Below, piece by piece: positions 50,213 through 59,047 of a stretch of 64,000 nt of DNA. The notes beneath the pieces were generated by a model. The model was not told the origin of the DNA, did no database searches, and was given only the letters and a program-made list of their open reading frames with translations. Each line of letters starts with the position of its first letter. Positions within the stretch are counted from its first letter, which is position 1. The stretch covers positions 310,001 to 374,000 of the forward strand of contig NZ_FMBW01000030.1 of assembly GCF_900091725.1 (NCBI RefSeq), read 5' to 3'. The position numbers were made by a program, and so were the translations under genes. Source of the DNA: Streptomyces sp. DvalAA-43. GTDB lineage: Bacteria; Actinomycetota; Actinomycetes; Streptomycetales; Streptomycetaceae.

Positions 50213-51770
50213 TCCACTGCGCTACCGCCTCTGGTACACGGCGCGGCAGAAGGTCGTCACCTCGGCGGTGGTGGGCGCCCTGCTGATCACGTCCGGCTGG
50301 TACGGCATCGGGCGGCTCACCGCCCCCGAGGACCGCTCCTGCGCGCCGGGGGTCGAGCGGCCGCAGGGCAGTGACGAGTGCGTCGGCGTCTCCGGTGACG
50401 GCTACGACTTCGGGCAGTCGGAGCTGGCCGGGGTCGCCGCGGCCATCGACCGGGAGAACGACACCCTGGAGCCCGGCCGGTACGCGACGGTCGCGTTGCT
50501 GCTGCCGCTGACGTCCTCGGACGCGGCGATGCGGACGAAGATGCAGCACGAGCTGCAGGGCGCGTTCGCCGCGCAGTACCGGGCCAACCGCCTCTCCAAC
50601 GACCAGGTGCCGAAGATCCGGCTGGTGCTCGCCAACACCGGGAAGAACAACCTGCTGTGGCGGCCGACGGTGGACCGGCTGAAGGGGATGACCGGGGCCC
50701 CGGACCATCTGCGGGCCGTGTCGGGGGTCGCCACCAGCAGTACGCAGGTCAAGTCGGCGGTCAAGGAGCTGACCGCCGCGCACATCGCGGTCGTCGGCAC
50801 CACGATCACCGCCGACGACATCGCCAACGGCGCGAAGGGCGACCCGTTCCCCGGCCTGGCGCGGGTCTCGCCGACCAACCGGGACGAGGCGCGCGCCCTG
50901 GCCCACTTCGGGCGGGTCAAGGCGGACAAGGCACTGCTGGTGCAGGACACCAGGACCGGGGACCACTACACGGACACGCTGCGGGCGGCCTTCACCTCGC
51001 TGGTCAAGGGCACCCGCTACCAGCCGGAGCTGTTCACCTCGCGCAGCGACCCCAACGACGAGGGCACCACGGCCAACACCTTCCAGCAGATCACCCATCT
51101 GATCTGTGACACGGACGCGGAGACGGTGTTCTTCGCCGGCCGCCACGTCCAGCTGCGGCAGTTCATCAACGCGCTCGGGGCCCGTGGCTGCCAGAACCGC
51201 GCGTTCACGATCCTGACCGGCGACGAGGGCTCGTACCTCGGCAGCGACAAGAAGCTCGACCGGAGCGCGCTCCGCCGGAAGGTGACCGTCCGCTATGCCT
51301 CGCTGGCGCACCCGGACGCCTGGGCGGCTGCCCCGGGGAAGGGCGGGGCGACGACGGGCGGGTCCCCGGCGGACTACCGGGACTTCCTGGAGCTGCTGGC
51401 CACGGTGTCGAAGAAGCCCGCGGGCCCGATCGGCCCCACGGACCACCGGGCCCTGACCGACGGCCAGATCATCATCGCGCACGACGCGATGGCCCTGGCG
51501 GTGCACGCCATCCGGCAGGCGACCCCGGACGGCAAGCGGCTGCCGCAGCTCGCGGACGTGGGCGAGCAGTGGCCCCGGGTGAAGGGCTCACTGAAGGTGT
51601 CGGGGGCCAGCGGCTGGATCTGCCTGGACAACCACGGCAACCCGTACAACAAGGCGGTTCCGGTGGTGGAGCTGGCGCCCGAGGACGCCGGTCAGCGGTT
51701 CGTGGCGCTCGCCTGGCCGGAGCGCACGCCGCCGGACGCGACCTGCCTGCCGCCCTCCTCGGCGCCCTGA
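50205..51770 (+). CDS. Membrane-anchored type 1 periplasmic-binding-fold protein
   Basis: A 521-aa protein with one N-terminal membrane anchor (KVVTSAVVGALLITSGWYGI, about 16-35) and an extracellular domain resembling LivJ/branched-chain amino acid receptors: VALLLPLTSSDAAMRTKMQH near 90, GVATSSTQVKSAVKELTAAH near 168, and DAETVFFAGRHVQLRQFINA near 302. There is no lipobox. ATG 50205 overlaps the NTPase end by 8 nt. No permease or ABC ATPase genes adjoin, so it is likelier a sensor for the NTPase than a transporter part. Confidence 0.78.
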   Translation: MRNPLRYRLWYTARQKVVTSAVVGALLITSGWYGIGRLTAPEDRSCAPGVERPQGSDECVGVSGDGYDFGQSELAGVAAAIDRENDTLEPGRYATVALLLPLTSSDAAMRTKMQHELQGAFAAQYRANRLSNDQVPKIRLVLANTGKNNLLWRPTVDRLKGMTGAPDHLRAVSGVATSSTQVKSAVKELTAAHIAVVGTTITADDIANGAKGDPFPGLARVSPTNRDEARALAHFGRVKADKALLVQDTRTGDHYTDTLRAAFTSLVKGTRYQPELFTSRSDPNDEGTTANTFQQITHLICDTDAETVFFAGRHVQLRQFINALGARGCQNRAFTILTGDEGSYLGSDKKLDRSALRRKVTVRYASLAHPDAWAAAPGKGGATTGGSPADYRDFLELLATVSKKPAGPIGPTDHRALTDGQIIIAHDAMALAVHAIRQATPDGKRLPQLADVGEQWPRVKGSLKVSGASGWICLDNHGNPYNKAVPVVELAPEDAGQRFVALAWPERTPPDATCLPPSSAP

Positions 51771-51779
51771 CCCCGCTGC

Positions 51780-52307
51780 TCACCGCTCGGCGGCCACGTA
51801 CTCCTCGCGCAGCCCGGCCCACCGGACCGGGGTCCACTTCGACCAGTCGGCGGGGTATCCGTCGAGCGCGTCCACGAGATAGCGGAAGTGGTCGTGCCAG
51901 CCCGCCAGGCAGTCGAGGCGCAGCTCGTCGTCGCCCCGGAACTCGTTGGTGAACCGCAGCAGCACATGGTCGCCGCGCGGGGGCTCCAGATGGAAGCGGA
52001 CCCGGCCGTGGAGCCCGTCGAGGGTGTACTCGGCGATCCGCTCGATGTCCCAGGCGGTGACGGTGCCGGAGGCGACCGTGGCGTGGCCCTCCTGGTCGGT
52101 GGTGAGCCAGTGGAGCGTGATCGCCCCGCCCATGCGCGGCTCGAAGGGGTCGGCGGCGGCGAGCCAGCCGGGCAGCCCCCCGGAACTGGCGACGGCTGCC
52201 CACACCCGCGGAACGGGGTGGGGCAGCCGTAGCGTGAACCTCAGGGTGTGCAGGTCACCGTGGGTCTCGCTGGTGCCGGGCTCGATGACGGGGGTCGCAT
52301 CGGTCAT
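51780..52307 (-). CDS. SRPBCC/AHSA1-domain protein
   Basis: A 175-aa START-like fold protein with a hydrophobic ligand cavity: TLRFTLRLPHPVPRVWAAVA near the N-terminus, EPRMGGAITLHWLTTDQEGH, and VLLRFTNEFRGDDELRLDCL near the end. Function unknown. It converges on the sensor gene with a 9-bp gap. ATG 52307. Confidence 0.85.
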   Translation of the reverse strand: MTDATPVIEPGTSETHGDLHTLRFTLRLPHPVPRVWAAVASSGGLPGWLAAADPFEPRMGGAITLHWLTTDQEGHATVASGTVTAWDIERIAEYTLDGLHGRVRFHLEPPRGDHVLLRFTNEFRGDDELRLDCLAGWHDHFRYLVDALDGYPADWSKWTPVRWAGLREEYVAAER

Positions 52308-52357
52308 GGTTCCAGCGTGGCCCGGTGGTGCGGAATCCGCACCCTTGTGTGACGGGA

Positions 52358-53446
52358 TCAGACGCCGGCGTAGGAGTGCTTGCCGGTGACGAAGATGTTG
52401 ACGCCGTAGTAGTTGAAGAGCCAGCAGCCGAAGGCGATCAGCGCCAGGTAGGCGGCCTTGCGGCCCTTCCAGCCGGCGGTGGCGCGGGCGTGCAGGTAGC
52501 AGGCGTACGCGACCCAGGTGATGAAGGACCAGACCTCCTTGGGGTCCCAGCCCCAGTAGCGGCCCCAGGCGTCACCCGCCCAGATGGCGCCCGCGATGAT
52601 CGTGAACGTCCACAGCGGGAAGACGGCCGCGTTGATCCGGTACGAGAACTTGTCGAGGCTCGACGCGGACGGCATCCGGGAGAGCACGGACTGGGCGAAC
52701 GCTCCCGGCTGCTGTCCGTTGGCGAGCTTGTTCTCGTAGCTGTCGCGGAAGAGGTAGATCAGGGTGCCGATGCCGCCGATGAAGAACACGGCGCCGCAGA
52801 TGATGGCGGTGGAGACGTGGATCCACAGCCAGTACGAGTGCAGCGCGGGCACCAGCTGGTCACTGGAGGTGTAGAGCACCGTGGTCGCGAGGCCGAGGTC
52901 CAGCAGGACGGCGGTGACCAGGATCAGGCCCATCCAGCGGACGTTCTTCTTCAGCACCAGCAGGGTCAGGTACGCGCCGACCGCCACCGTGGAGAAGGTG
53001 ATCGAGAACTCGTACATGTTGCCCCAGGGGGCACGCTGCACGGACAGTGCGCGGGCGACCACCCCGGCGGCCTGTACGAGGAAGGCGAGCACGGTCATGG
53101 AGACCGCCATCCGCCCGTACAGATCGCCCTTGAACGTGCCGCCGGCCGCGCCGGGCCCGTCCGGTACGTCGCGGGATCCGGCCGCCGCGCGCGTGATGAT
53201 CTTCGGCCGGTCCAGTACGGCGGTGCCGCCGCCCTGCTGCGCGACCTGCACCTTCACCGAGCCGGCGGCGTCCGCGCCCTCGGCCCCCGTCAGCGCGGCG
53301 GCGGTGCGGCCGACCTTGCTGCGGCTGCCGAACACCCACTCCGCGATGTGTGCGAAGAAGGCCAGGGTGTAGACGGCCATCGACGAATAGATCAGCACAT
53401 TGCTGGTGTGCGCCAGGTTCTCGTTGGTTGCGGCGGCGAGATTCAC
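52358..53446 (-). CDS. ccsB: Cytochrome c biogenesis protein CcsB/ResC
   Basis: A 362-aa membrane protein of system II cytochrome c maturation; with ResB it moves and attaches heme to apocytochromes. The WWD motif WGRYWGWDPKEVWSFITW lies near residues 295-312, flanked by His-bearing helices (HSYWLWIHVSTAIICG and YACYLHARATAGWKG). An unusual Gly/Ala-rich insertion of about 70 residues follows the first helix. GTG 53446 overlaps the ResB stop (GTGA). Last gene of resA-ccdA-resB-ccsB. Confidence 0.93.
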   Translation of the reverse strand: MNLAAATNENLAHTSNVLIYSSMAVYTLAFFAHIAEWVFGSRSKVGRTAAALTGAEGADAAGSVKVQVAQQGGGTAVLDRPKIITRAAAGSRDVPDGPGAAGGTFKGDLYGRMAVSMTVLAFLVQAAGVVARALSVQRAPWGNMYEFSITFSTVAVGAYLTLLVLKKNVRWMGLILVTAVLLDLGLATTVLYTSSDQLVPALHSYWLWIHVSTAIICGAVFFIGGIGTLIYLFRDSYENKLANGQQPGAFAQSVLSRMPSASSLDKFSYRINAAVFPLWTFTIIAGAIWAGDAWGRYWGWDPKEVWSFITWVAYACYLHARATAGWKGRKAAYLALIAFGCWLFNYYGVNIFVTGKHSYAGV

Positions 53447-55251
53447 TTCTCAGCCCCTTCGGCAGGTTCTTCGGAGGATTCTTCGACGGAGTCGGAATCC
53501 GGTTCGGGGGATGAACCGGGCTCGGTATCGGTGCCGGGCGCGGCATCGGCCTCGGGCGCCGTGGGCGCCGAGGCGATGAGCGTGACCGCGAGGTCGGCCA
53601 GCTCCTCGGGCAGCTTCGCGGACTCGCTGCGGCCGAGACCCGCCATTTCGACGACCGTGACGCCGTCCGCGCCGGGGGTCACCCGCACCCAGACCCGGCG
53701 CCGCTGGATGAAGAGCGAGCCCGCGAGTCCGGCGATCGCGGCGACGGCTCCGGTGAGCGCCCAGCCGCTGGCGGGCTGCTCGGAGATCTGGAAGCTGGCC
53801 CACTCCTGGATGCCCTCGAAGGTGATGGAGCCCGCGCCGTCGGGCAGCTTCATCGTCTCGCCGACCAGCAGGCGCTGCTTGAGCTGCTTGCCGTCGGCGT
53901 CCTTGAACTCCTTCATCTTGGACTTGTCCAGCTGGTACACGTTCTGCGCCAGCCCGGAGTCGGGCCCGAGGTAGCCGTAGTAGCCGTTGAGTGCCAGTAC
54001 GGGCATGTCGGCGGCCGGGAACTGCGAGAACATCGTGCCCTTGCCGTTGCCCGCGAAGGTCGGCACGAAGAACGCCTGGAAGCCCAGCTGGGTCTTCTTG
54101 CCGTTCTTGTCGCGGTAGCCGTCGAAGACCTTGATCGCACCGGTCGAGGTGACGTTGTTGTCGATGGGCAGCAGCGGCACCGGGCTCCGGTAGACCTCCT
54201 TGCCCCTGCCGTCCTTGACCGAGACGACCGGCGCGTAGCCGTGGGCGTTGAGATAGACCTTGGTGCCGTCGACGACGAGGGGCTCGTTGACCTTGATGAC
54301 GGTCTTCTGCGGCTTGCCGTACGCGCCCTTCTCGTACGTCACATGGGCCTCGTAGGTCCTGGGCGTACCGATCTGGGGGCCGCGGCGCTCGTACGTACCG
54401 ATGAACTTGTCGAGCGTGAAGCTGAACGGGGCGAGCGAGTCGTCGTCGAAGAGCGAACCGGACTTGAAGTCGTCGTACTGGGTGATCGTGTTGGAGAAGC
54501 CGTCGCCCTCGACGATCAGCTTGCCGCCCTCGGACTTGAAGAGCTGCCCGTAGGCGAACGCCACCAGCATCACGATCAGGGCGACGTGGAAGACCAGGTT
54601 CCCGGCCTCGCGCAGATAGCCCTTCTCCGCGGCGACGGCGTCGCCCACGGCGTGTGCGCGGTAGCGCCGCTTCCGCATCATCGCGAGCGCCGCCTCGCGG
54701 ACCCGCTCGGGCTCTGCCCCGGTGCGCCAGGTGGTGTACGCGGGCAGCCTGGTCAGGCGCTTGGGGGCGCCCGGCGGCCGGCTGCGCAGCTGGCCGATGA
54801 ACTGGCCGGTGCGCGGCACGATGCAGCCGATGAGCGAGACGAACAACAGGATGTAGATCGCGGAGAACCACACCGAGCTGTAGACGTCGAAGAACTGGAG
54901 CTTCTCGTAGAGCGGCGAGACGGTGGTGTGGGCCTTCTTGAAGGTCTCCACCTTCATCTCGTCCACGCTGTTCTGCGGGATCAGCGAGCCGGGGATGGCG
55001 CCGAGCGACAGCAGGAAGAGCAGGATCAGCGCGACCCGCATCGAGGTGAGCTGCCGCCAGAACCAGCGGAACCAGCCGATGACGCCCATGGCGGGCAGAC
55101 CGGCCGCGCTCTCCTCGCTCGGGGCGGTGGAGAGCTGGGAACCGGCCGCGCCCAGCTCGCGGGCGTTCTCCCGGTCCCGCTCGTCCCGCGCCTTCCGCTC
55201 GTCCCGGCGCTCGCGCTCCGGGGCGGGGGGGTTGGACTTGGTGTTGCTCAT
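53443..55251 (-). CDS. resB: Cytochrome c biogenesis protein ResB
   Basis: A 602-aa membrane protein, heme-ligation partner of CcsB. Charged N-terminal extension (1-65), then helices including SMRVALILLFLLSLGAIPGS, SAIYILLFVSLIGCIVPR and AGNLVFHVALIVMLVAFAYG (heme-associated His). A large extracytoplasmic domain (about 235-520) precedes a last helix GWALTGAVAAIAGLAGSLFI and an acidic, Ser/Glu-rich tail that looks disordered. ATG 55251, 5 bp after ccdA. Third gene of the operon. Confidence 0.93.
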   Translation of the reverse strand: MSNTKSNPPAPERERRDERKARDERDRENARELGAAGSQLSTAPSEESAAGLPAMGVIGWFRWFWRQLTSMRVALILLFLLSLGAIPGSLIPQNSVDEMKVETFKKAHTTVSPLYEKLQFFDVYSSVWFSAIYILLFVSLIGCIVPRTGQFIGQLRSRPPGAPKRLTRLPAYTTWRTGAEPERVREAALAMMRKRRYRAHAVGDAVAAEKGYLREAGNLVFHVALIVMLVAFAYGQLFKSEGGKLIVEGDGFSNTITQYDDFKSGSLFDDDSLAPFSFTLDKFIGTYERRGPQIGTPRTYEAHVTYEKGAYGKPQKTVIKVNEPLVVDGTKVYLNAHGYAPVVSVKDGRGKEVYRSPVPLLPIDNNVTSTGAIKVFDGYRDKNGKKTQLGFQAFFVPTFAGNGKGTMFSQFPAADMPVLALNGYYGYLGPDSGLAQNVYQLDKSKMKEFKDADGKQLKQRLLVGETMKLPDGAGSITFEGIQEWASFQISEQPASGWALTGAVAAIAGLAGSLFIQRRRVWVRVTPGADGVTVVEMAGLGRSESAKLPEELADLAVTLIASAPTAPEADAAPGTDTEPGSSPEPDSDSVEESSEEPAEGAEK

Positions 55252-55256
55252 GGAAC

Positions 55257-56021
55257 TCAGATCCCCACCGTGAAGCCGTTGGACCAGCTCTGCAATTGCT
55301 GCATCATCGTGCCCCACACCCCGGTCAGCAGGAGGAGACCGGTCGCGATCATCATGACGCCGCCGATGCGCATGACCCACGCGTAGTGCCGCTTGACCCA
55401 GCCGAACGCGCCGAGCGCCTTGCGGAAGGCGACCGCGGCAAGCACGAAGGGGACGCCGAGGCCGAGGCAGTACGCGATGGTCAGTATCGCCCCGCGTCCG
55501 GCGGTGCCCTGGTCCATCGCGAGGATGCTCACCGAGCTGAGCGTCGGGCCGAGACAGGGGGTCCAGCCGATCCCGAAGAGGGCGCCCAGCAGCGGCGCGC
55601 CCGCCAGCCCGGTCACCGGCCTCTTGTGGATGCGGAATTCGCGCTGGGTCATCCAGGGCATCAGGCCCATGAAGAAGATCCCCATCAGGATCATCAGCAC
55701 GCCGAGGATCTTGGTGAGGATCCCGCTCTGCTCCTGGAGGGTCTGGCCGAAGAAGCCGAAGAGGGCGCCGCCGGAGACGAACACGGCGGTGAAGCCGAGT
55801 ACGAAGAGCGAGGCGCCCGCGACCATCCGCCCCCGCCGGGCCTGCGCCAGGTCCGTGCCGCTGACCCCGGTGACGTAGCTGAGGTAGCCGGGGACGAGCG
55901 GCAGGACGCACGGCGAGAAGAACGAGACGAGCCCGGCGAGCACGGCGAGGGGCAGGGCGACGATCAGCGCCCCGTCCACGATCGTCGAGTTCTCGCCCTG
56001 GAGCGCGGCAAGGGTGTGCAC
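55257..56021 (-). CDS. ccdA: Thiol-disulfide transporter CcdA
   Basis: A 254-aa membrane protein that carries reducing equivalents across the membrane to ResA. Six helices, with the redox Cys in SFFSPCVLPLVPGYLSYVTG near residue 38 and IGWTPCLGPTLSS near 155. GTG 56021, 4 bp after the resA stop. Operon order (minus) resA-ccdA-resB-ccsB. Confidence 0.93.
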   Translation of the reverse strand: MHTLAALQGENSTIVDGALIVALPLAVLAGLVSFFSPCVLPLVPGYLSYVTGVSGTDLAQARRGRMVAGASLFVLGFTAVFVSGGALFGFFGQTLQEQSGILTKILGVLMILMGIFFMGLMPWMTQREFRIHKRPVTGLAGAPLLGALFGIGWTPCLGPTLSSVSILAMDQGTAGRGAILTIAYCLGLGVPFVLAAVAFRKALGAFGWVKRHYAWVMRIGGVMMIATGLLLLTGVWGTMMQQLQSWSNGFTVGI

Positions 56022-56025
56022 GGAA

Positions 56026-56637
56026 TCACTTCTCCGCGATCAGCGGGTCGATCATCTTGTGCAGCTTGTCGGAGTCGAGGGCGGCCAGGGAGCGGGCGGC
56101 GATCTTGCCGTCCCGGTCCAGGACCACGGTCGACGGAATGGCCTGCGGACGCAGCGTGCCCTTGGGGAAGCGCAGAATGAGCTTGCCGACCGGGTCGTAG
56201 AGGCTGGGGTAGGGAACCCCGTAGTCCTTCTCGAAGCTGATCGCGGGGCCCTTCTTGGAGTCCCGGGTGTTGATCCCGACGAACTGGACGTCCTTGTCCT
56301 TCGTCTCCTTCGCCACCCGGGAGAAGTACTGGGCCTCAAGGCGGCAGGGCCCGCACCACGAGCCCCACAGGTTCAGCACGACGACCTTGCCCTTGTAGTC
56401 GGCGACGTCGAGCTGCTTGCCGTCGAGGGTCTCGCCGTTCAGCTTCGGCGCGGCCTTGCGGTCGCCCTTGTCCACGGTCGAGATCCCGCCACTGCCCGTG
56501 ACGAAGTTCGTGTTGCCACCGCCTCCGGCCTTGTTGCCGTCCCCGCCGCACGCGGTCAGCGTGAGGGCGAGTGCGGCGGCCGCAGCGGGGGCGGCGAGCA
56601 GGGTGAAGCGGCGTCGGGGTGCGCGGCCATAGCTCAT
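56026..56637 (-). CDS. resA: Thioredoxin-like lipoprotein ResA
   Basis: A 203-aa extracytoplasmic thiol-disulfide oxidoreductase that reduces apocytochrome c. Signal peptide and lipobox LTAC (Cys near residue 30), active site NLWGSWCGPCRLEAQYF near residue 98, and the cis-Pro AIPSTVVLDRDG near 170. ATG 56637. First gene of the cytochrome c maturation operon; the neighbouring hemL fits heme supply. Confidence 0.93.
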   Translation of the reverse strand: MSYGRAPRRRFTLLAAPAAAAALALTLTACGGDGNKAGGGGNTNFVTGSGGISTVDKGDRKAAPKLNGETLDGKQLDVADYKGKVVVLNLWGSWCGPCRLEAQYFSRVAKETKDKDVQFVGINTRDSKKGPAISFEKDYGVPYPSLYDPVGKLILRFPKGTLRPQAIPSTVVLDRDGKIAARSLAALDSDKLHKMIDPLIAEK

Positions 56638-56672
56638 GTGAAAAGTTTCGCATGGCGGTTTCGGCGATCTCT

Positions 56673-56690
56673 GGCACCCCCCTCGGTGCC
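56673..56690 (-). terminator. Weak hairpin after the deacetylase gene
   Basis: GGCACC (56673-56678) and GGTGCC (56685-56690), 6-bp stem, 15 bases past the minus-strand stop at 56705 and just upstream of resA. Only weakly supported. Confidence 0.35.
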
Positions 56691-56704
56691 CGTAAAGCCC
56701 GTTG

Positions 56705-57955
56705 TCAGGCTTGTTTAAAGAAGGCGTTCCAGCCGCCTTCGGGCGACTGTCCGACCTCCAGCGAGCGGAGCTTGTCGAGCACGGCCGGGGTCTGGACGTC
56801 GAGCCAGTCGACGAACTGCCGGAAGGAGACGAGGCGCACATCCGGCTTGCCCGCGATTTTCTTGAGCACTTCCTCGACGGCGTCCATGTAGATGCCGCCG
56901 TTCCACTCCTCGAAGTGGTTTCCGATGTAGAAGGGCGCACGGTTCGACGAGTACGCGCGGTTGAAACCGGCGAGGTACGACTGGGTGGCCTGCTTGCGCC
57001 ATTCGGGATAACGCGAGGGCATGCCCTTGGTCGAATTCAGCGACTGGTTGGCGAGGATGTTGTAGTCCATCGAGAGGACTTCGAAGGTGTGCCCCGGGAA
57101 CGGCATGGCCTGGAGCGGCAGGTCCCAGACGCCCTCCCGCTTCTTGGGCCAGACCTGGGTGCCACCGGGCGAGCTGGCGTCGTAGCGCCAGCCGAGCTTG
57201 CTCGCCGTGGGCAGCAGATTCTCCTGCCCGAGCAGACAGGGGGCACGACCGCCGACCAGTTCCTTGCGGTAGTCGAAAGGCAGTGGATCGAGGTCGGTCC
57301 AGCCGGTGTTCGTGCGCCATTCGGTGACGAAGGAGACCGCCTGGTCGATTTCGTTCTGCCACTGGGCGGAGGACCAGTTCGCGACCGATCCGGAACCGCT
57401 GCAGAAATGACCGTTGAAGTGGGTTCCGATCTCGTGCCCGTCGAGCCAGGCCTGACGGACGTTCTTCAGCGTCGCCTTGATGTGGGCATCGGTGAGATAT
57501 CCGATGTCGGAAGCGCCGATCGGGTTGTTGGGCGGCCGGTACATGGACTTCTTCGACTCGGGCAGCAGATAGAGCCCGGACAGGAAGAAGGTCATCGCCG
57601 CGTCATGATCCTTGGCGAGTTCCAGAAAGCGCGGGAAGAGCCCGTTGCCGACCTCGCCGGCGCCGTCCCAGGAGAAGATCACGAACTGCGGCGGCGTCTG
57701 GCCGGGTTCGAGCGGGACGGGCTTGGCGGGCTGGTGCGGCTGCTTGCCGGTGTCAGCGGTGGAACCGTCCCCGATCTTCCGGACGTCCTTCTTCGCGGAC
57801 CCGGTCCCGCGCGTGTTTCCGTCGGACCCCTTCTCCCCCGTGGTCCCCGACCGGCCCGAATCGGAGGAGCCGAAGGCGCCGCAGCCCGCCACTCCGATGG
57901 CGGCAGCGGCTCCAAGCCCGGCTCCGAGCAGACCCCTTCGGCTGATGTCGCGCAT
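56705..57955 (-). CDS. Polysaccharide-deacetylase-like lipoprotein
   Basis: A 416-aa exported protein. Twin-arginine start MRDISRRGLLGAGLG and lipobox GVAGC (Cys near 25) point to a Tat-secreted lipoprotein. After a Gly/Ser-rich linker comes a NodB-like domain: FVIFSWDGAGEVGNGLFPRF near 90-110, where one Asp stands for the usual TFDDG; then HEIGTHFNGHFCSGSGSV near 170 (metal His pair). The first motif departs from consensus, so catalysis is uncertain. ATG 57955. Confidence 0.82.
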   Translation of the reverse strand: MRDISRRGLLGAGLGAAAAIGVAGCGAFGSSDSGRSGTTGEKGSDGNTRGTGSAKKDVRKIGDGSTADTGKQPHQPAKPVPLEPGQTPPQFVIFSWDGAGEVGNGLFPRFLELAKDHDAAMTFFLSGLYLLPESKKSMYRPPNNPIGASDIGYLTDAHIKATLKNVRQAWLDGHEIGTHFNGHFCSGSGSVANWSSAQWQNEIDQAVSFVTEWRTNTGWTDLDPLPFDYRKELVGGRAPCLLGQENLLPTASKLGWRYDASSPGGTQVWPKKREGVWDLPLQAMPFPGHTFEVLSMDYNILANQSLNSTKGMPSRYPEWRKQATQSYLAGFNRAYSSNRAPFYIGNHFEEWNGGIYMDAVEEVLKKIAGKPDVRLVSFRQFVDWLDVQTPAVLDKLRSLEVGQSPEGGWNAFFKQA

Positions 57956-58309
57956 TATTACCCCATCTGCGGTCGTTTTGCCTCAAGTCCATACAAACTG
58001 GCGAAGGCTTAGATGGAGGAATCAACACGGGGGTTCCGCGATTTAGCACATGATTCTTTGCGTTACCAGACCCCGGCCATGACCGAACGTATGACCTAGC
58101 AGATGGCATGGGGTGGGAGCGGCGCTTCACACCACCACCGAGGACAGCGATCACCGGGTGGGGGCCGACCATCGGGCGGCGCGAAATCGCCGGACGGGCG
58201 AGGAATCGAGCCCGTCCGGCGATCGAGGACACCACGCGAACCGGGGACGAACCAGCCTCCGGCACCCGGGTCCGGGGCCCCCGCACCCCGCCCCGCCGGC
58301 CCGTGCGGG
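57956..58309. other. 354-bp intergenic region with a terminator
   Basis: No gene seen on either strand. It holds the promoter side of the deacetylase gene (AT-richer part at 57960-58090) and a strong hairpin at 58186-58223 that ends the hemL-phosphatase transcript. Confidence 0.5.
58186..58223 (-). terminator. Perfect 14-bp hairpin after the hemL operon
   Basis: ATCGCCGGACGGGC (58186-58199) pairs with GCCCGTCCGGCGAT (58210-58223) around a 10-nt loop. On the minus strand it follows the stop at 58310. Confidence 0.75.
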
Positions 58310-59047
58310 CTACGCGCCGAACGCCTTCGACTTCCCCTTCACCGGCTTCGCCCCGGCCAGCAGATGCGCCGGCACCAGGTCCCGCGCCGGCTCGGTGTAA
58401 CCGACCGACACGATCTTGTCGCCCTGGTACGTGAAGCTGGTCAGCGAGGCGAGGGTGCACTGCCGCTTGCGCGGGTCGTGCCAGAGCCGCCGCCGCTCGA
58501 CGAAGCTCCGCACGATCCAGATCGGCAGCTGGTGGCTGACGCACACCGCCTCGTGGCCGCGTGCCGCGTCGCGCGCGGCGTCCAGCGCGCCCATCATCCG
58601 TACGACCTGCTCGATGTACGGCTCGCCCCACGACGGCCGGAACGGGTTCGTCAGGTGCTTCCAGTTGTCCGGCTTGCGCAGCGCGCCGTCGCCGACGCCG
58701 AAGGTCTTGCCCTCGAAGACGTTGGCCGCCTCGATGAGCCGCCGGTCGGTGGCCAGCTCCAGGCCGTGCGTGCCGGCGATCGGCGTGGCCGTCTCCTGGG
58801 CGCGCTCCAGCGGGGAGGCGACGACATGGGTGATGTCGCGCGCCGCCAGGTGCTCGGCGACCCGGTCGGCCATCTGCCGGCCGAGCTCGGAGAGGTGGTA
58901 GCCGGGGCGGCGCCCGTAGAGCACGCCCTCCGGGTTGTGCACCTCGCCGTGCCGCATCAGGTGGACGACGGTGATGTCCTTGTCCTTGCGACCGCCGCCG
59001 TCGGCCTCGCGGCTGCCCTCGGCCTCCTGGCTTCCGTTCTCGCTCAT
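58310..59047 (-). CDS. Histidine phosphatase (phosphoglycerate-mutase-like)
   Basis: A 245-aa enzyme of the histidine phosphatase superfamily. Phosphate-accepting His in [13 protein letters not shown] near residue 32, [13 protein letters not shown] near 80, and the second His in [13 protein letters not shown] near 170. The N-terminal 25 residues are charged and low in complexity. ATG 59047 overlaps the hemL stop (ATGA), so the two are cotranslated. Substrate unknown. Confidence 0.9.
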   Translation of the reverse strand: MSENGSQEAEGSREADGGGRKDKDITVVHLMRHGEVHNPEGVLYGRRPGYHLSELGRQMADRVAEHLAARDITHVVASPLERAQETATPIAGTHGLELATDRRLIEAANVFEGKTFGVGDGALRKPDNWKHLTNPFRPSWGEPYIEQVVRMMGALDAARDAARGHEAVCVSHQLPIWIVRSFVERRRLWHDPRKRQCTLASLTSFTYQGDKIVSVGYTEPARDLVPAHLLAGAKPVKGKSKAFGA

